A DNA stretch of 64,000 nt from positions 97,619-161,618 of the forward strand of contig WELB01000114.1 in NCBI GenBank assembly GCA_009602725.1. Direction: 5' to 3'. Shown piece after piece: positions 1 through 12,650 of the stretch (within the stretch, counting starts at the first letter, position 1; each line of letters opens with the position of its first letter). The position numbers and the translations under genes were made by a program. The DNA is from Spirogloea muscicola (taxonomy: Eukaryota > Streptophyta > Zygnematophyceae > Spirogloeales > Spirogloeaceae). The notes beneath the pieces were generated by a model, which saw only the letters and a program-made list of their open reading frames with translations, did not search any database and was not told the origin of the DNA.

Positions 1-3000
1 GGCCGCCGGCGGCGGCGGCGGCGCTGCCGGCGGCCGCAAGGTCCGCGCCTGCACCTTCTGGCTTCGCGGCGACTGCCGGCGCGGCGACGCCTGCCACTTT
101 CTGCACGCCCACACCACCGCGCCGGACGTGGAGCTCATGACCGAGCTCCGGGGCCACGAGAAGGTGGGCCCTCGGGGAATTGAACCCTGAACCCCTAAAT
201 CCGAAACCCTCGTGCAGCAAGCGACAGGCCGGCAGTGTGAACGTCTGCTGACGCGGCAGCGCCTGTCGGAGGCTGGACACCTCAGCGTCCTCCTTAAGGT
301 TCTGTCACTGTTGTGAAGCGGCTGGGGTTCGATTCTCAGGCACCGGGCCCCACATCAGATTGACCTGCCCGTTGACTCTGGGCGTTTTAAGCGCTCGCTC
401 ATCCTACAACCAAATGTTAAACACGGTGTGACGATATAGTGATTGAACACCTTATCAAACAACAAATGCTTACTAGAAGACCCGGATCTCGGGCTCAGCG
501 AGGCCGACCTCGGCTGCTAAATTCCGCTACTGTGACTGATGTGTCAGGGGTTTCTCCCGGGCTGGCTGCTTGACCTCAAGACGACCAGCAAGGAGCAGTG
601 CTGCATCAATTTCCTCTAGAAAAAGAATCTACTCGTTGCAAAGTGAAGTCTCTGATGAGTGCCAGCTTGTGGCAACGTGCCGCTGTGCCAGGCGGTCAGG
701 GCCATTGCCCTCCCAGCGGGATCGAGCCAGCTCTACACAGGCGGGCAGGACGAGAGCGTCCGCGTGTGGAACTGCGTGACCGGCCAGGTGCAGCAGCCCC
801 TCTGCAGCTTCTTCCCCCTTTGCATGAGCGAGGGACTCTGAGCATGGCTGAAAAGGGCAGCACCTTGCGGCTTGTGGCTGGGCGTGCTCAGCTCTTCCAT
901 GACAACATAAGCCCTTTTTGCATCCAGCAGCAGTTGAGCTGACTGACCTCTCTGCGCTGCAATGCCCGCACCTGCTTGCACAGTGCACCAGCGTAGTGCA
1001 AATGGGCGGCGACGTCGGAGCTCTTCTCAGCGAGTCGGGGTGGCTCTTTGTCGGACTTCCAAACGAAGTTAAGGTACATATCAAGCCACAAGGAAGCCCC
1101 TGGCTTAGGCCCACGTCCTGTTGCTCAACTGAATATGGGCTGCACAGGCAGCCTCCGTGCACCTAAGCATTGGCTGGGCTTGCACTGCACTACAGACGCA
1201 GCTCTTTGCACCATAACAATCGTCCACCTGCTGGAGTAAGTTGCTGTGGTCAGTTCAGCTGCTCGTTACTGCTGCATTATGTCACAGAGCTTCTCGGTTG
1301 TAACTCTTCCAGTTGGCTGGTGTCGGCCCGTGCACCCATGCGCTGCGCTGTGTTGCAGACGTGGAACATGCAGTCGGCTGCACAGCACAGCCTCACGGGG
1401 CCCAAGGGCCAAGTGCACTCTATGGCGATCAACGGGGACATGCTTTTTGCCGGCACGCATGTGAGTGGCGTATTTGCCAAAGTTGACTGCAAAGCTTCCA
1501 TCATGCATGTGATTGCATCTCTTGGGTCTGGGTTTTGAGTAATTAGAGGTCCATAGAGGTCAGCCTGCTTGAAGGGCTGCTTCTGTTACATGCGAGAGGG
1601 TCCTGACAGTTGTCGTCGTACTGGAAGGCTTGCTTCAGTAGGTTCTTGTTTGTCTAGGTAACAAGATGTGTATGTGCTGAAGTGAGCGCTTGCTCAAGCT
1701 CAGGATGGCAATATTCTGCTGTGGAAATTCAATCCCAGCAGCAACGGCTTCGACCCCGTGGTGTCCTTGACCGGCCACACGCTCCCCGTCCTCGTTCTGC
1801 AAGTTGCCAGCAACCGCCTCTACTCAGGCTCCATGGACCAGAGCATACGAGTGAGCAAGCTAATAAAAGTTGCTGTTTGGAACTTGTTTGCAATTTCTCT
1901 TCTCAGCCTGTCTCCCACCATCATGTCATTCGCAGTATCTGCTTGTCTAGGCTGAGGTGGAGGCTAGCTTGCAAGTACTGAGGAACTTCTAACATCCATC
2001 CTTACCTTGCGCAATCAGAAATTGGCATGTAAAGTGGGAACTAGGCTTGAGGTCCAAGGGTCTGGTGTACATAAATACTTGATGTGAATCTGAATCTATG
2101 CAAGCAAAAGGGCTTAATTTCTTCGTTGTGTGATTGCTTGAGCTTTCTATCAAGCTCTGCTTGTGCTGTCTGTATGAGCAGGTATGGGACTTGAGTAGCG
2201 GGCAATGTGTACAAACACTGCTAGGGCACACTGGCATAGTCATGGGGCTACTCTGCTGGGAGCAGTACCTGCTCTCCTGCTCCTTGGACGGAACAATCAA
2301 GGTCTGTTGCTTAAGATGCCCTGTATTTAAAGGTGCAGTATTCCGGGCTTTAGGAGGCCATTTAATGTTATTCTAAGATGCCGAGTAGTCAGATGATTAT
2401 AAAAGTCATGTCATGACCAACTTCAGACAGTGCAATACTATTTGGTTGCTAGAGGGGCCGACCATATTAAAGTAAGTGAAAAGAGAGCCGCGGCTTTGAC
2501 AGGTCTGGGGTATGAGCTCGAGCGGCCAGCTGGACAACACCTACACACACCCCGAGACTGATGAAACGCCCAATGGAGCCAGCGATGCTCCTCGAGATGT
2601 GAGTGGAAAGAGGCACAGCTGCACTCGACTTTTCGATTTTGCTACCTCTACACTGGAGTTGTGCTCGTTGTATAGAGCTGATCAGGGCCGACCTAAAGCT
2701 GATCAGGGCCGCAGCCTTTGCTTGTTCAACGGTCAGGGCGCTCTTAGCTTGAGTGGGACTATTGACGGAGCGAGCAAACCGGTCTTGTTATGTGCCTACA
2801 ATGACAACACCGTCAGACTTTACGATCTCCCAACGTGAGTGCTCTTTCAACAAGTTGCAAACAAGCACATGGGTTCCTCTCTTGCGGTAAAGCATTGGAA
2901 AGCTCTGGCGTGCATGTTGGGCTGCTGCCACGCCTACATTGAGAATTTTGCCCTCTGCCCTCTCCCCTGTTTAGCTTCCAGACTTCCTCTTCTCAACATG

Positions 3001-3167
3001 TTCTCCATCATTGTGCTTGCAGGTTCAACGAGCGAGGAGCTCTGTTCACGTTAGAGGAAGTTCGCGCCCTACATGTTGGTCCCGGCGGCATCATGTTCTC
3101 TGGTGACAGTCACGGCGACGTCAAAGTGTGGCGGTGGACGACGCCGCTGGCAGGAGTTGTCCCTTAG
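1..3167 (+). CDS. CCCH zinc finger / WD40-repeat protein (ZFWD type), 5' end cut by the window
   Basis: Plant ZFWD proteins pair one CCCH finger with a seven-bladed WD40 propeller and probably act in RNA or protein complexes; the exact role is unknown. Exons: 1-163, 692-787, 984-1073, 1359-1460, 1704-1850, 2182-2301, 2503-2598, 2737-2834 and 3023-3167 (stop TAG). All joins keep phase and give 351 visible residues. Exon 1 holds the finger (CTFWLRGDC then CHFLH, spacing C-x7-C-x5-C-x3-H), followed at once by the first WD repeat (ELRGHEK). Later blades read YTGGQDESVRVWN, YSGSMDQSIR, SCSLDGTIKVWG, CAYNDNTVRLYDLPT and FSGDSHGDVKVWRW, the last forming the C-terminus as in plant homologues. The start codon lies upstream of base 1. 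A glycine/alanine stretch from GCC codons precedes the finger. Gene identity is firm; the exon 5 and exon 8 acceptors are the least certain joins. Confidence 0.9.
181..212 (+). promoter_or_regulatory. Telomere-like (telo-box) tract in ZFWD intron 1
   Basis: A degenerate run of AACCCTGAACCCCTAAAT and AAACCCTC units begins about 18 bases after the intron 1 donor. Plant telo-boxes (AAACCCTA) near transcription starts are known cis elements. Similar tracts lie at the same relative place in the FKBP and HIRA genes of this window. A regulatory role is inference. Confidence 0.4.
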
Positions 3168-4399
3168 AAGGTCTCACGCCCACTTAGGAGGTCTCGCACC
3201 CCTCAGTTTACCATCGTACCTGTCCTATTTACCCCTTCGCCGTGGCTTGGGGCAAGCAGGACGGCGGAAGAGCAACCCTGGCTTGCCAGCCGTCTGTCGC
3301 TGCAGACCCGCCGTGTACACAAGCACCCTGCCTATTCACAGGCATTGTTTTGCAGAAGCACTGCTGCCCTCTTGGCACAATGCCAGGGCACACTCTTTGG
3401 GCCGCCTGCTTGCTGGCTTAAGCCAGACTCCACCACCACAAGCTAGCCCTGCCAATACCTGCCATTCCTCCCAAGCTGCTCCAACAAATAGGCTCTGCTT
3501 GCAGTTTTTTTCGTGGCACGAGCCAAACAAGATACACGTCCTCGGATCATGAAAGTGACAACTTCGTGCATCTATATTAGTGCATAACTGGCACAACGCG
3601 GATTTTTGAAAGCATGGCACCGCAAGGCAATGAAGGTCTCTAAGACTTCTGTGCTTATTGGTTAGACAAAGGGAGAGGAGAACCGGGGGCGGGGTGCAGG
3701 TTGGTGGCACTAGTTTCTAATGTTGTCCTACAGGCATAAGCCAGCAATTGTCTCCTCTTATGCTGCAATAGCCTTATCTTCTTTCGTGCTTACAAGGTCT
3801 CCCCTTATTTCAGGAGCGACCTCTCACAGCCATAGCCTCTCGTGTCCCTCCTTCAGATAGTCTCACATAAGAACCTCTGTCCCGGCCTCTCCCAGCCACC
3901 AGTTAATCTGGCTGCGCTTTCTGTCCCGGGTTGTAGGACCAGCGCTTGCACAGCCAGATATGAACGTTCAACTTTGACATTTCTCAACAAGCTGGCCGTT
4001 GACGACGACCTCGGCAATGAGAAGCCACATATACTCTGATCGACAAGAGAAGAAGAAGAAGCTCTTTGGAAGGGGTTGAGGGGCTCTGAAGGACGAATGG
4101 CAGGTTCCACAGAGTTTTTTCCAGAAGGGGCGATGGCTTTAAAAAGCCAGCCCAAAAACGTGTGGACAAGGTCCCAAAGAGATAGCTATCCCCACGTGTA
4201 AGGCAATGACTGTGAGAGAAACAGCTATTTCAATCTGCTGGGACGGCCTTTCACAGTAACCCGCAGAGAGAAACAGATCTTCCAATGTGAGGCAATGTGA
4301 TCGTCAGGGCAAATTTTTTCCGCCCTCTTAGCTACCCCGACCTGTACTTACTGACTAGAGGTTACTGAGAGCCCACTTGCTGACGTCTTAGAGATTAGT
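3168..4399. other. Intergenic; 3' flank of ZFWD and degraded repeats, no gene seen
   Basis: No open frame here has recognisable homology or coding structure. Fragments at about 3835-3960 (CCCGGCCTCTCCCAGCCACC) and 4080-4165 (GATGGCTTTAAAAAGCCAGCCC, then GTGGACAAGGTC) are decayed units of the GGGCTGG hairpin repeat family. From about 4345 a TACTGACTAGAGGTTACTGAG module begins, the same head seen in other copies. Confidence 0.6.
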
Positions 4400-5640
4400 A
4401 TCCTGCTTTTTGCACCACCCGGCCCTTCCTTCGGGCTGGCGTCTCACAGCCACTGCTGTCAATTTGAAAGAGCTGTTTCTGATAGGCCAGCCCAAAGGAA
4501 TGTACAAGGTCAAGGGATGTACAAGTCCACCCGCTCCCGCCGCTACCATGGGGAGCCGGTGGACTTCCATGTTGCAGATTTGCTCGCACAGTTGTATCGA
4601 ATTCGCCTGTCCGTCTCGCTGTAGAGGTCCAGGGCTCGCGCATTGCAATTGCGTGCCGGTTGTGCCCTCGCTGCGGCCTCTGGCTCTGGCCTGGGGACCT
4701 GCTGCCAGGACGACTCCTTAGCAAGCAAGCAAGCGCGGCCAGATTAACTGGTGGCTGGGGTTATGTATTGACCCGTGGTTACTGAGCGGGTCAATCTGCT
4801 ATAGGTCATGTACGTTACGTGCTTGCCTTTGTACTTGGCCATTTGTCCTTCGTTTGTTTCAAATACACGTAAATTCTTAGCAGGGGTTACTAAGCTTCCC
4901 GTTGAGTCGTCTTGTGTTTAGCTTTGTCATTTTCTTGCAGGCATCAATTCTGGCTCTTTGGGTTTTGTCCATCCTCTTCGGGCTGGCTTGCTCTCTTGCC
5001 AGCCCCTCTTCTCTATGGGCGCAGCACATTCGCCCGCAAGAAAAGGGCTCGCCCTTTGAGGGTAGGGGCTGGAAAAGCCAGCCCAAAAATGAAGGAACAA
5101 GGGTAAACGAGGCCCGCAAGAAGCAAGCGCCGCCAGATTAACTGGTGGCTGGGAAGAAGTGGCTCTCCCAATGGGGGCAAGGGCTGTGACAAGCCAGCCC
5201 GAAAAGAATTGAGCTGGGAGAGGCCAGCCCAAAGGAATGGACAAGGTCTGAAGGAGCCGGAGTGCTAAGGACTGAGACAGCAGCAAGCGGACTCTCAGTA
5301 ACCTCTAGTCAGTACAAGCAAGTCTGAAGGAGTGAACGAGGCCCAAAAAAAGCTCCACCAGAACATCCAATAATCGTGAGTAGGCCAGCCCCAGGTTTCA
5401 GCTCCTCAGAAAGAAGAAGAAGTGGCCCTCCCAATGGGGGCAAGGGCTGTGAGAAGCCAGCCCGAAAAGAATTGACAAGGTTCGAAGGGGCCAAACTACG
5501 AGCTAAGCAGCGACTGCTGGGCCTGAAGAGGCTATGGCAGAACGGGGGAGGATGGACCACTTAGTAGTTACGAGTGAGGAGCCTCACATCCGACAGACTA
5601 GCTGCCGGTAAACTATCCCCCTCAGAAAGGGGCCCCGCGA
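4400..5640. repeat. Mosaic array of GGGCTGG-hairpin repeats
   Basis: Several units abut in both orientations. At 4728-4760 a GCAAGCGCGGCCAGATTAAC unit breaks off into a TTGACCC...GAGCGGGTCAA module. At 4905-5030 lies a diverged copy of the unit duplicated at 26016-26265, with hairpin GGGCTGGCTTGC...GCCAGCCC. At 5040-5115 is the reverse of the 27735-27895 unit. At 5120-5300 two units are spliced together (ACTGGTGGCTGGGAAGAAGTGG). At 5403-5610 is a long unit (TGGCTCTCCCAATGGGGGCA to CCGGTAAACTATC) that recurs at 27413-27700 and in part at 14866-15000. The stretch 5566-5590 is the uninterrupted empty site for the insertion at 27577. Confidence 0.7.
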
Positions 5641-5715
5641 GGGCGACGCGTGGCCGAGCAATTGTGCAACACGTGGCAAGCCTTGCTTGTGAGAGGCTCG
5701 CCTGTCGGCTCCTGT

Positions 5716-5734
5716 CGGCGGCCGCCGCCACCGC

Positions 5735-5765
<31 letters not shown>

Positions 5766-5770
5766 GCCGA
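5716..5770. repeat. GCC triplet tract
   Basis: Near-pure GCC repeat about 200 bases upstream of the proposed lipase start. It is followed directly by an AT-rich stretch (5770-5845) unlike its surroundings. Similar tracts sit at the 5' ends of HIRA and LIL3 and beside the ERF gap. Confidence 0.85.
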
Positions 5771-5966
5771 TAAATGATGAAGATAGAGACAACTTGACTA
5801 ACATATGGACAGATCCTAGTAAAGGATATATAGATAGTGGATAAGCTGCTTACATCATTCTTTGTCTGCCGCACTGTTGGCTGCCGCTCCGGCGTCGCCG
5901 CGATACCGCCAATTTGACGGCGGCAACGGTTCGGTATCGATTGATCGCGCCGTGGCGGAGTCGGCA

Positions 5967-8900
5967 ATGGCGGCCGGCTGCCCGGCAGCCGGCTGCACCG
6001 GCTCCGTGTACTCTGGACGAGTCCCCCGAGCTCGGCTTGGGAGCCCAGACTGGATACAGCGCAGAGCTGTGCCGGCCTTGGTGGCCTCCCGGCTTCCAGA
6101 GGGACTGCCGGTGTCGTTCAGAAGTTGGCGACGAGGGGGTAAGGCTCAGCGCACCTTGCTTACGCCTGGATCGTCACCATTGCACAGCAGGAATGCCTTG
6201 GAGTAGGTCGTGCGCTGCGAGGGCAGAGTGGTCAGAGCGCTGATGAGGTCAGGCGGGAATGGCGTTGCTCCATACGTCCGACTGACATCTGGAGCTCATG
6301 TCATTCTCCTCATTACGCCGTGTGACAGCACATGGCCAGGCGTAGTATGATAGCAGAGTGCTCTCGCTTGATGAGGGCTCTTGTCTTTCCTGGACGTCTG
6401 CTTGCTTATAGATTCCAGGACGCTGGGAGTCAGCGGTTTGACAGGTTGGATCGTAACAGCGCTGCTCTACCCCTGTTTGCATTCTTCAGCAGGAAGAGAG
6501 GCTCTGCTTGCTCCACATGCAACAGCTTCGCAAGAGAATCTTCAAGTGGGAACAAGCAACTTGTCGGGGGACTCTACACGCCAGCCTTTTGACGTCAATC
6601 TGGCTGTAGTCCTGGCTGGATTTGCCTTCGACGCTTACAACACACCGAAGGTTGTACCATTCGCTGGGGCAGTCGTTCTTTTGACTAGCCTGCGTGAAGT
6701 TTGAGCTTGATTGATGAGCCACACACTAGCAGATTGCAATAATCATAAATTTTTCGTCGTAAGATCATGTCTCATAGACATAATCTAGCAGCTCGGTACT
6801 GCAGGCAACAAACGGCGTGGCTGAATCAGATGAGCTGGGGAGCAGAGTCGACTATCTCTCCATGTATGTACAGTGGCATGCAATTCCTGCACTGCAAAGG
6901 TCTTCTCGTGACCATCGAGGGACACACAGGCTGGCATTTGACAGGCTTTTTGTGACCTGCTGATCCAGGACATCATGCATGTGAGGTGCACCCTCGTGGT
7001 TGCAGTACGCTTAGCAATGTTCAATATTAATGATCAGGTACAATGTGATCCAGGGGATTTGCGCAGGAGATATTTAACGGACAACTCTTGGTGAAGCTCA
7101 AGAGGGCATTCAGTTTCCCTGGTCTTGACTCCTGGGTGAGTCTGAAATTGAAGAGCAGCAGGACTATGTCCCTCTTATAAAAGTTGACTTAAACATGAAG
7201 CTCATAGATTTGTCTCTAAGAATGCGCGATCAGATTCCAGATTAATTGGTAGAAGCCCTCAGGTCATCATACTGCTAGTTCCTGAGCACAAGCAACTCGC
7301 TTGGCAGGGCACCAGTGACCCTTATGTTCGCCTCTGTTTAGGCAATGGTGTGATGAGAAGTCGCACAATCTGGCTGTGAGATGCGCTTTGGAATATGTAG
7401 ATCTCTTGAAGAAGTTTATGTTGTTATTTTAGAATGTATGTGTACCTGTGTTTGAGCAGTAGTAGTCTGAGCATCATGTTCCCATCTCATTGTGTGCCCC
7501 TGTGTGCTTGACTTGTGCTCTGTTTGTTTGCCTCATTCACAATCTTCATCTGTGCCCAGGACAAGGAACCCTGTCTGGAATGAGGAGCTTAGGCTTCTTG
7601 TTACAGATCCAGTCACTCAAGCATTGCAGGTAACGGAGTGCACGCTACAGACCTTTCTTCACAGATACTGTTCTGAAGGGGGTGTCAAGTGAATTGATAC
7701 TGAGCACCCACTTTCCTCTACTGGACGCGCAAAATGCACATTGCTCCTCTGCTTTCATGGCTCACCTTGATTATTGTATGCAATATGAAGAGCGATCATG
7801 CATTTCCTACACCAGCAGAGCAGTGTCAAGTAGAGATAAGCAGGCCATTTGTCCATCCTTTCACTGCCTCCTTGTCCTTACAATGTGAAAGAGTCTTAAT
7901 GAAGGTTTGCCTGTAGATTTCAGCTTGGGATGCGAATGTTGTGTTGGCTCACCGACCCATGGGCTCAACCTCTGTTCCCCTTCAGGATCTCTGTGATGGT
8001 GAGCATGTCCAACAGAAATTACACATAGGAGAGTCTCGCTGATGAAGTGACTATGCTCGGCTTCAAGTCCTACAGAAGTATGTTACACTGTCTACAATGG
8101 TCCCATTACCTGCTGAGCGAAGAAGATGCACGATCATGATAACAGCTTCTAGCCCTGGGCTTCCAGGAGGCGTGCATGACCTGGAGCTTCTGCTCACAGG
8201 GACAGGTGGGGGTGCTACGCTCCTTTTGCAGGTCAGAACCATAAGCTCAGACGGACTTTAGCCTTCTTGCTAAGTGCGCCCAGTCGTGATACGACCTGGG
8301 ATGTCATTACAGTAGCTCAATAGATTGCTCGTTCTATGCTCCTAAGAGGCTTTTGTGCTGTAATTGTGCTGTAGGTGTGCTTCCAAAGGTTCGAAGAGAT
8401 GACATCAGCAAGGCAAGGATGGCTATCGACGTTTCAACAGTATATTGCAGCTGGTAAAGCACTTGGAGACATGACTCCAGAGAGCGTGGTTAAGGCCTTC
8501 TCTGGATTGCAGGCTCTGAGTACCAGAACTTTTCTCCGCTCTGCTATTCAGGTAGCCATGCATCCTGCAACCTAAGTATAAGCAGTGACCCCTCACAGCT
8601 TGAAACGGCCATTGACACTTAGCACAGGCAGATACCAGTACTCCACTTACATAAGGCTCACATGTTTGGCGCTCTCTTTGCTATATCAGATCGCTGCTGA
8701 TCATTATTCAGTGCTGCCGAGCTGGGCAGGCATTTCGCAGCCCTGAGAGAGAGCAGGGCAATCAAAGCTCTTCCGAGTGTGGTGAAGCAGATGGGGCAAC
8801 TACAGCAAGCAGCTCTTCAAGCCGATTAGCACAGGATGTAACAAGACAGGCATTGGAGGGTGCTGCACCAAGCGTCAGTGAAGCAGGCAGTGGGGATGAC

Positions 8901-11900
8901 ATGACAAGCTTAGAAAGTTCAAGCTCTCCTTCAGAACCTGAAAAGCAGATTAGCTTGAGGGAGAGATTACTGTCTGCAGCAGTTGGCACTCTTCAGACTT
9001 ATGGGTGGCTGAGTAGATCAGACACTGATCACGTACGTTCATCTGCGAGTGATACGGAACAGAAGATGTGGCAGTCAAGTTGCCTTGAGCTCGTCTACAG
9101 GTCGAGCAAGACACTGACTGTAACCAAGGACGACAATGGTGTTGAGGAACTGGAGAGCAAGAGAGATAAAGACCTTGTCTCACAAGCTGCTGGAGCAATA
9201 TTTGACACGGTACTCATACGTAACACAGTGGAATCTTCAGCAATAAGATCCTTCTCGCATTGCGGTCCGTTATTGCACGGAGGTTCCAATGTCCACCTTT
9301 CGTGTCTTGGATATAACCCGTGACATGTCACTTCTGTTTTAAAAAAGTAGCCTTCTCTCACGTTGTTTGTGCAGACTGAGTCTCTTCTGAGCTCTATATT
9401 CATCAAAGGCACGCTGGAGGAGAAGAGACTATCTGACAGGTATCCTGCTGACCGTCTAAAGCACAGCTCCTTGCACATACTCGGAATCAGGATCACAACG
9501 AGCAGCTTACCTTTACATGGCTGTCCACTCACGTGATTCTACAGAAACTCCTCGTTGGAGAATGGCAACCTGCAATCTGGAGGTATTTAACTACAAGAAA
9601 GGCACCCAGCTTCACATTTGTGGATACTTGCTTCTGTCTAAATCATAATCTTCCTCCATGCTGTATAGAAAGTTGCACATTGCATATTGTCAACTACATC
9701 GTCCAGGAAGTATGAATATCAGATCTATGTGCTCAGTCCACCATGTTTGATGCTGACATCTTTACGGTACAACAGGTATAAGCTAAGCACGGCTCTCATT
9801 GCAACGTCAGGCGTCTTGATCCCAGCAGGAATCAGTCAGCAGTTGTACTGTCCAACACATTGACTGCTTCTGTTACTGAGGCCAGGGGTTGCCCTCTTTG
9901 TAGGTGGCAATGACCTAGATCCAGATATTCTGGAACCGGAGGAAATCAGACAAGAGCGTCTCGAGTCTGGCAGCAAGCAGTCACTGACACCAGAAGAGAT
10001 GGAGGAAATGCGGATGATGTTTGCAAGTGCTGAGAGTGCTGTGGAAGCATGGGCTATGCTCGCAAAATCTCTTGGGCAGAGCTCCTTCCTAAAATCAGAG
10101 TATGAGAAGATCTTCTTTATTGACAACGACTTCACTGACACGCAGGTACACACAAGGTGATGCAGTGATTGTGTTGATTGGGTTGCAGGTTCTTACATAG
10201 CATATAAACAGCAGGCACAGCGACAAAGAATCTGTTGCCAGGGTAGGAGCCGCGCAGTAGCCTGCCATGAAATGGAATTATAATCTCAAGCAAGAAGTGA
10301 AGATATCGTATGCACAGTGCTTGACAGAAGCCATCCTGATGCACACTGTGGTACTCCCTGCTTGCCAGGTAGCAGTCTGGAGGGACCAGCGGCGTAGGCG
10401 GATTGTGGTTGCATTCAGGGGTACAGAACAGGTATAGCTTTTAAGGATGAAAAGCATATTAAAGTTGTTTGTCATGTGGTGGCTGCTCTTGCTCCTCTAG
10501 CGAGGCAAATCCTTATTCCAGGTCTGTGTACAACCTAGTGAAAATGCTCGTACTTTTTGATGCAGACAAAGTTGAGGGATCTGCTTACAGATCTGAACAT
10601 GGTGCCAACTGGGTAAGTCTTACAGCCAGGAATATGCGAGACTTACTTTGGTTGAAGCAAACGTTGAGGAATTTGTCGAGGTCCTTCACTCCTGTCCTTT
10701 TTGTTGGCAGCTTCATACAGGCGCAGTCTACGGGGAATTGCAACCCTGACGATGGTGACATCATGGTAATTCACGGATCTTATGACATGCATTGTTGTAG
10801 GGCCATGCAGGAGTCAGAGAAGACCTGCCTTAGTTGCAAGCGTCGCAGTGAGGTCATCGGTCCACTTAATTTACAGCTGAATCGACAGCCCTGCGTCACC
10901 AACTGCAAGTTGCAAGCTGTCACCCTTCTTGGGGTAATGTCTATTCTGTGACCGGCGTGGTCATTGCTACTTTGACAGAAAATGCCCACCTTTGCAAAGA
11001 GGCTTTTTAGCTGTATCCAAGTTGTGTTCTTCCTGATCTTGACAACAAGTTCTTAACATGCTGCAGGTGCACAGCGGATTCTTCAGTGCATATGACTCTG
11101 TCCGTTTACGCCTGCTTGCGCTATTGGAGTCTGTGGTCATGCCAAAGTAAGGGCAGCATCTTGCAAGACTCTAATGGCCAAAGTCGTCTGCAGGGTGCAG
11201 ATATTGATCATCAATTCTTAGTTGCATGACGAGAGCTTCATGACTTGCTCATTCAACACAATATTTGTAGTCGAAGGTCCCATGTCTGTCACTCATAATT
11301 GCTTAGAGGCTGCAAAATCTGCAGCCTGTGAGGTGATGACACAAGGGCTCTGATTGATCTGGTCTTACTAAGGTGTTCTGACAAACTCGCTGTTGAGCAG
11401 GAGTGATGACAGTGGAGGCAAGCCATGGCACGTGTACACAACTGGCCATAGCTTAGGAGGTGCTCTTGCAACCCTCTTTGCTAAGGAGGTGCTTTCAAGC
11501 AGGCTTGCACGGTGAGTCATGGCTCTTGCACTTGGAGCTTACATTGACTAGATGGTCGCGTGGTTGGTATACCAGTTTAGGATTGATAAGATTAACTGCT
11601 AATGGGCAACATTCTAGGCTGATGGTCTTTGTTCACATTCTACCTACTCTCCAGGGAGGGCCTAGTAAGTCTGACTATGTACAACTTTGGTTCGCCAAGG
11701 GTTGGTAACAAGGCTTTTGTGCAATGCTATAATCAGGTACTCTCTGCCATCTTCAAAGTGCTTCTCATAACTTCTTATTTCTTGGTTGCTCCTGTCATCC
11801 ACTCCATTGATATGCAAGTGTTGTTACTCTGACAAACTGTCACTTGACATACAGGAAGTCAAAGATAGTTGGCGTATTGTAAATCATAGGGACATCATCC

Positions 11901-12650
11901 CTACTGTTCCTCGGCTTATGGGTTACTGCCATGTTGCTCAACCTGTCTACCTGTCTGACAGCCAGGTTCATAGCTCTCGCGCAATTTCAATTGATTGGCT
12001 TCATTGTCTTCACCATCTAAAGCACTTGGAGGATACTTGCTGTCTGATCAGTCCACAATTTGTCTGATCAATATCAACAGGGTCCTATGAACGAAGATGA
12101 TACGAATATAGAAGATGGCTACCAAGTCGACATGATGGAAGGGACAAGTCCGTCCGTCCTCTTTGACCAATTCGTGAGTGTGCACACATGATGGTAGCAC
12201 TTGTTAGATTTTGTCAAATACATCCATTTATGCTCACTAGCCAATCCGGAGACCAATGCCAGCTAGGCACTGATTGAGATCCGCAATCAGGCCCTGCACG
12301 CTCTCTTACTCAAGTTACCCCATTTTCATGCCACTCTTCAGATGAAAGGGGAGAGACAAGTCCTCAGCAAGCTACTTCAAACAGAAATAGCTATGCTGCA
12401 GTCAATCCGTGATGGATCAGCTCTTAGTCAACACCTTGAGAATTATTATTACATCTCGTTGCTACAGGTAGCAACATCAGATTCTCCTTATTAAACTCTT
12501 GCCAAACGCCACTCTGCTCTGTACCTCGCTCAGCATCACCTGCCTTCTTTCCATATTCAGATGCCACGAAGCTCTGTAACGAATCTGCAAGTTAAGGACT
12601 TATTGGTGGAGTGGGTTCTTGTACGCTTTTGCGCAGAAAGTCCAAAGTAA
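5967..12650 (+). CDS. C2-domain class 3 (triacylglycerol-type) lipase
   Basis: A serine hydrolase predicted to cleave acyl esters of glycerolipids, with an N-terminal C2 domain for membrane or Ca2+ binding. It resembles the Arabidopsis protein At4g13550. Proposed exons: 5967-6138, 6493-6650, one unresolved exon, 7067-7135, 7308-7375, 7560-7629, a missing mini-exon, 7924-7998, 8167-8231, 8375-8551, 8712-9209, 9375-9439, an unresolved join, about 9904-10145, 10369-10431, 10566-10612, 10711-10765, 11067-11146, 11401-11511, 11655-11736, 11855-11965, 12081-12173, 12342-12467 and 12561-12650 (stop TAA). The C2 part reads GTSDPYVRLCLGNG, TRNPVWNEELRL and AWDANVVLAHRPMG. The lipase part has IVVAFRGTEQ, the nucleophile elbow TGHSLGGALATLF (catalytic Ser), MYNFGSPRVGN (region of the catalytic Asp) and VNHRDIIPTVPRL. 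Every join from 10369 to the stop keeps phase. The basic, Ala-rich first exon could be a plastid transit peptide, but it rests only on phase agreement and an ATG at 5967. Confidence 0.88.

Noticed and set aside
318-352. GGGTTCGATTC, a tRNA B-box-like sequence in ZFWD intron 1
   Set aside because: No A box at the right distance, and no acceptor, D or anticodon stems can be drawn.
5440-5500. AAGGTTCGAAGGGG in the hairpin repeats as a pol III B box
   Set aside because: It is close to the B-box consensus, but no A box is found at SINE spacing and other branches lack it (GGTCTGAAGG), so a tRNA origin is not supported.
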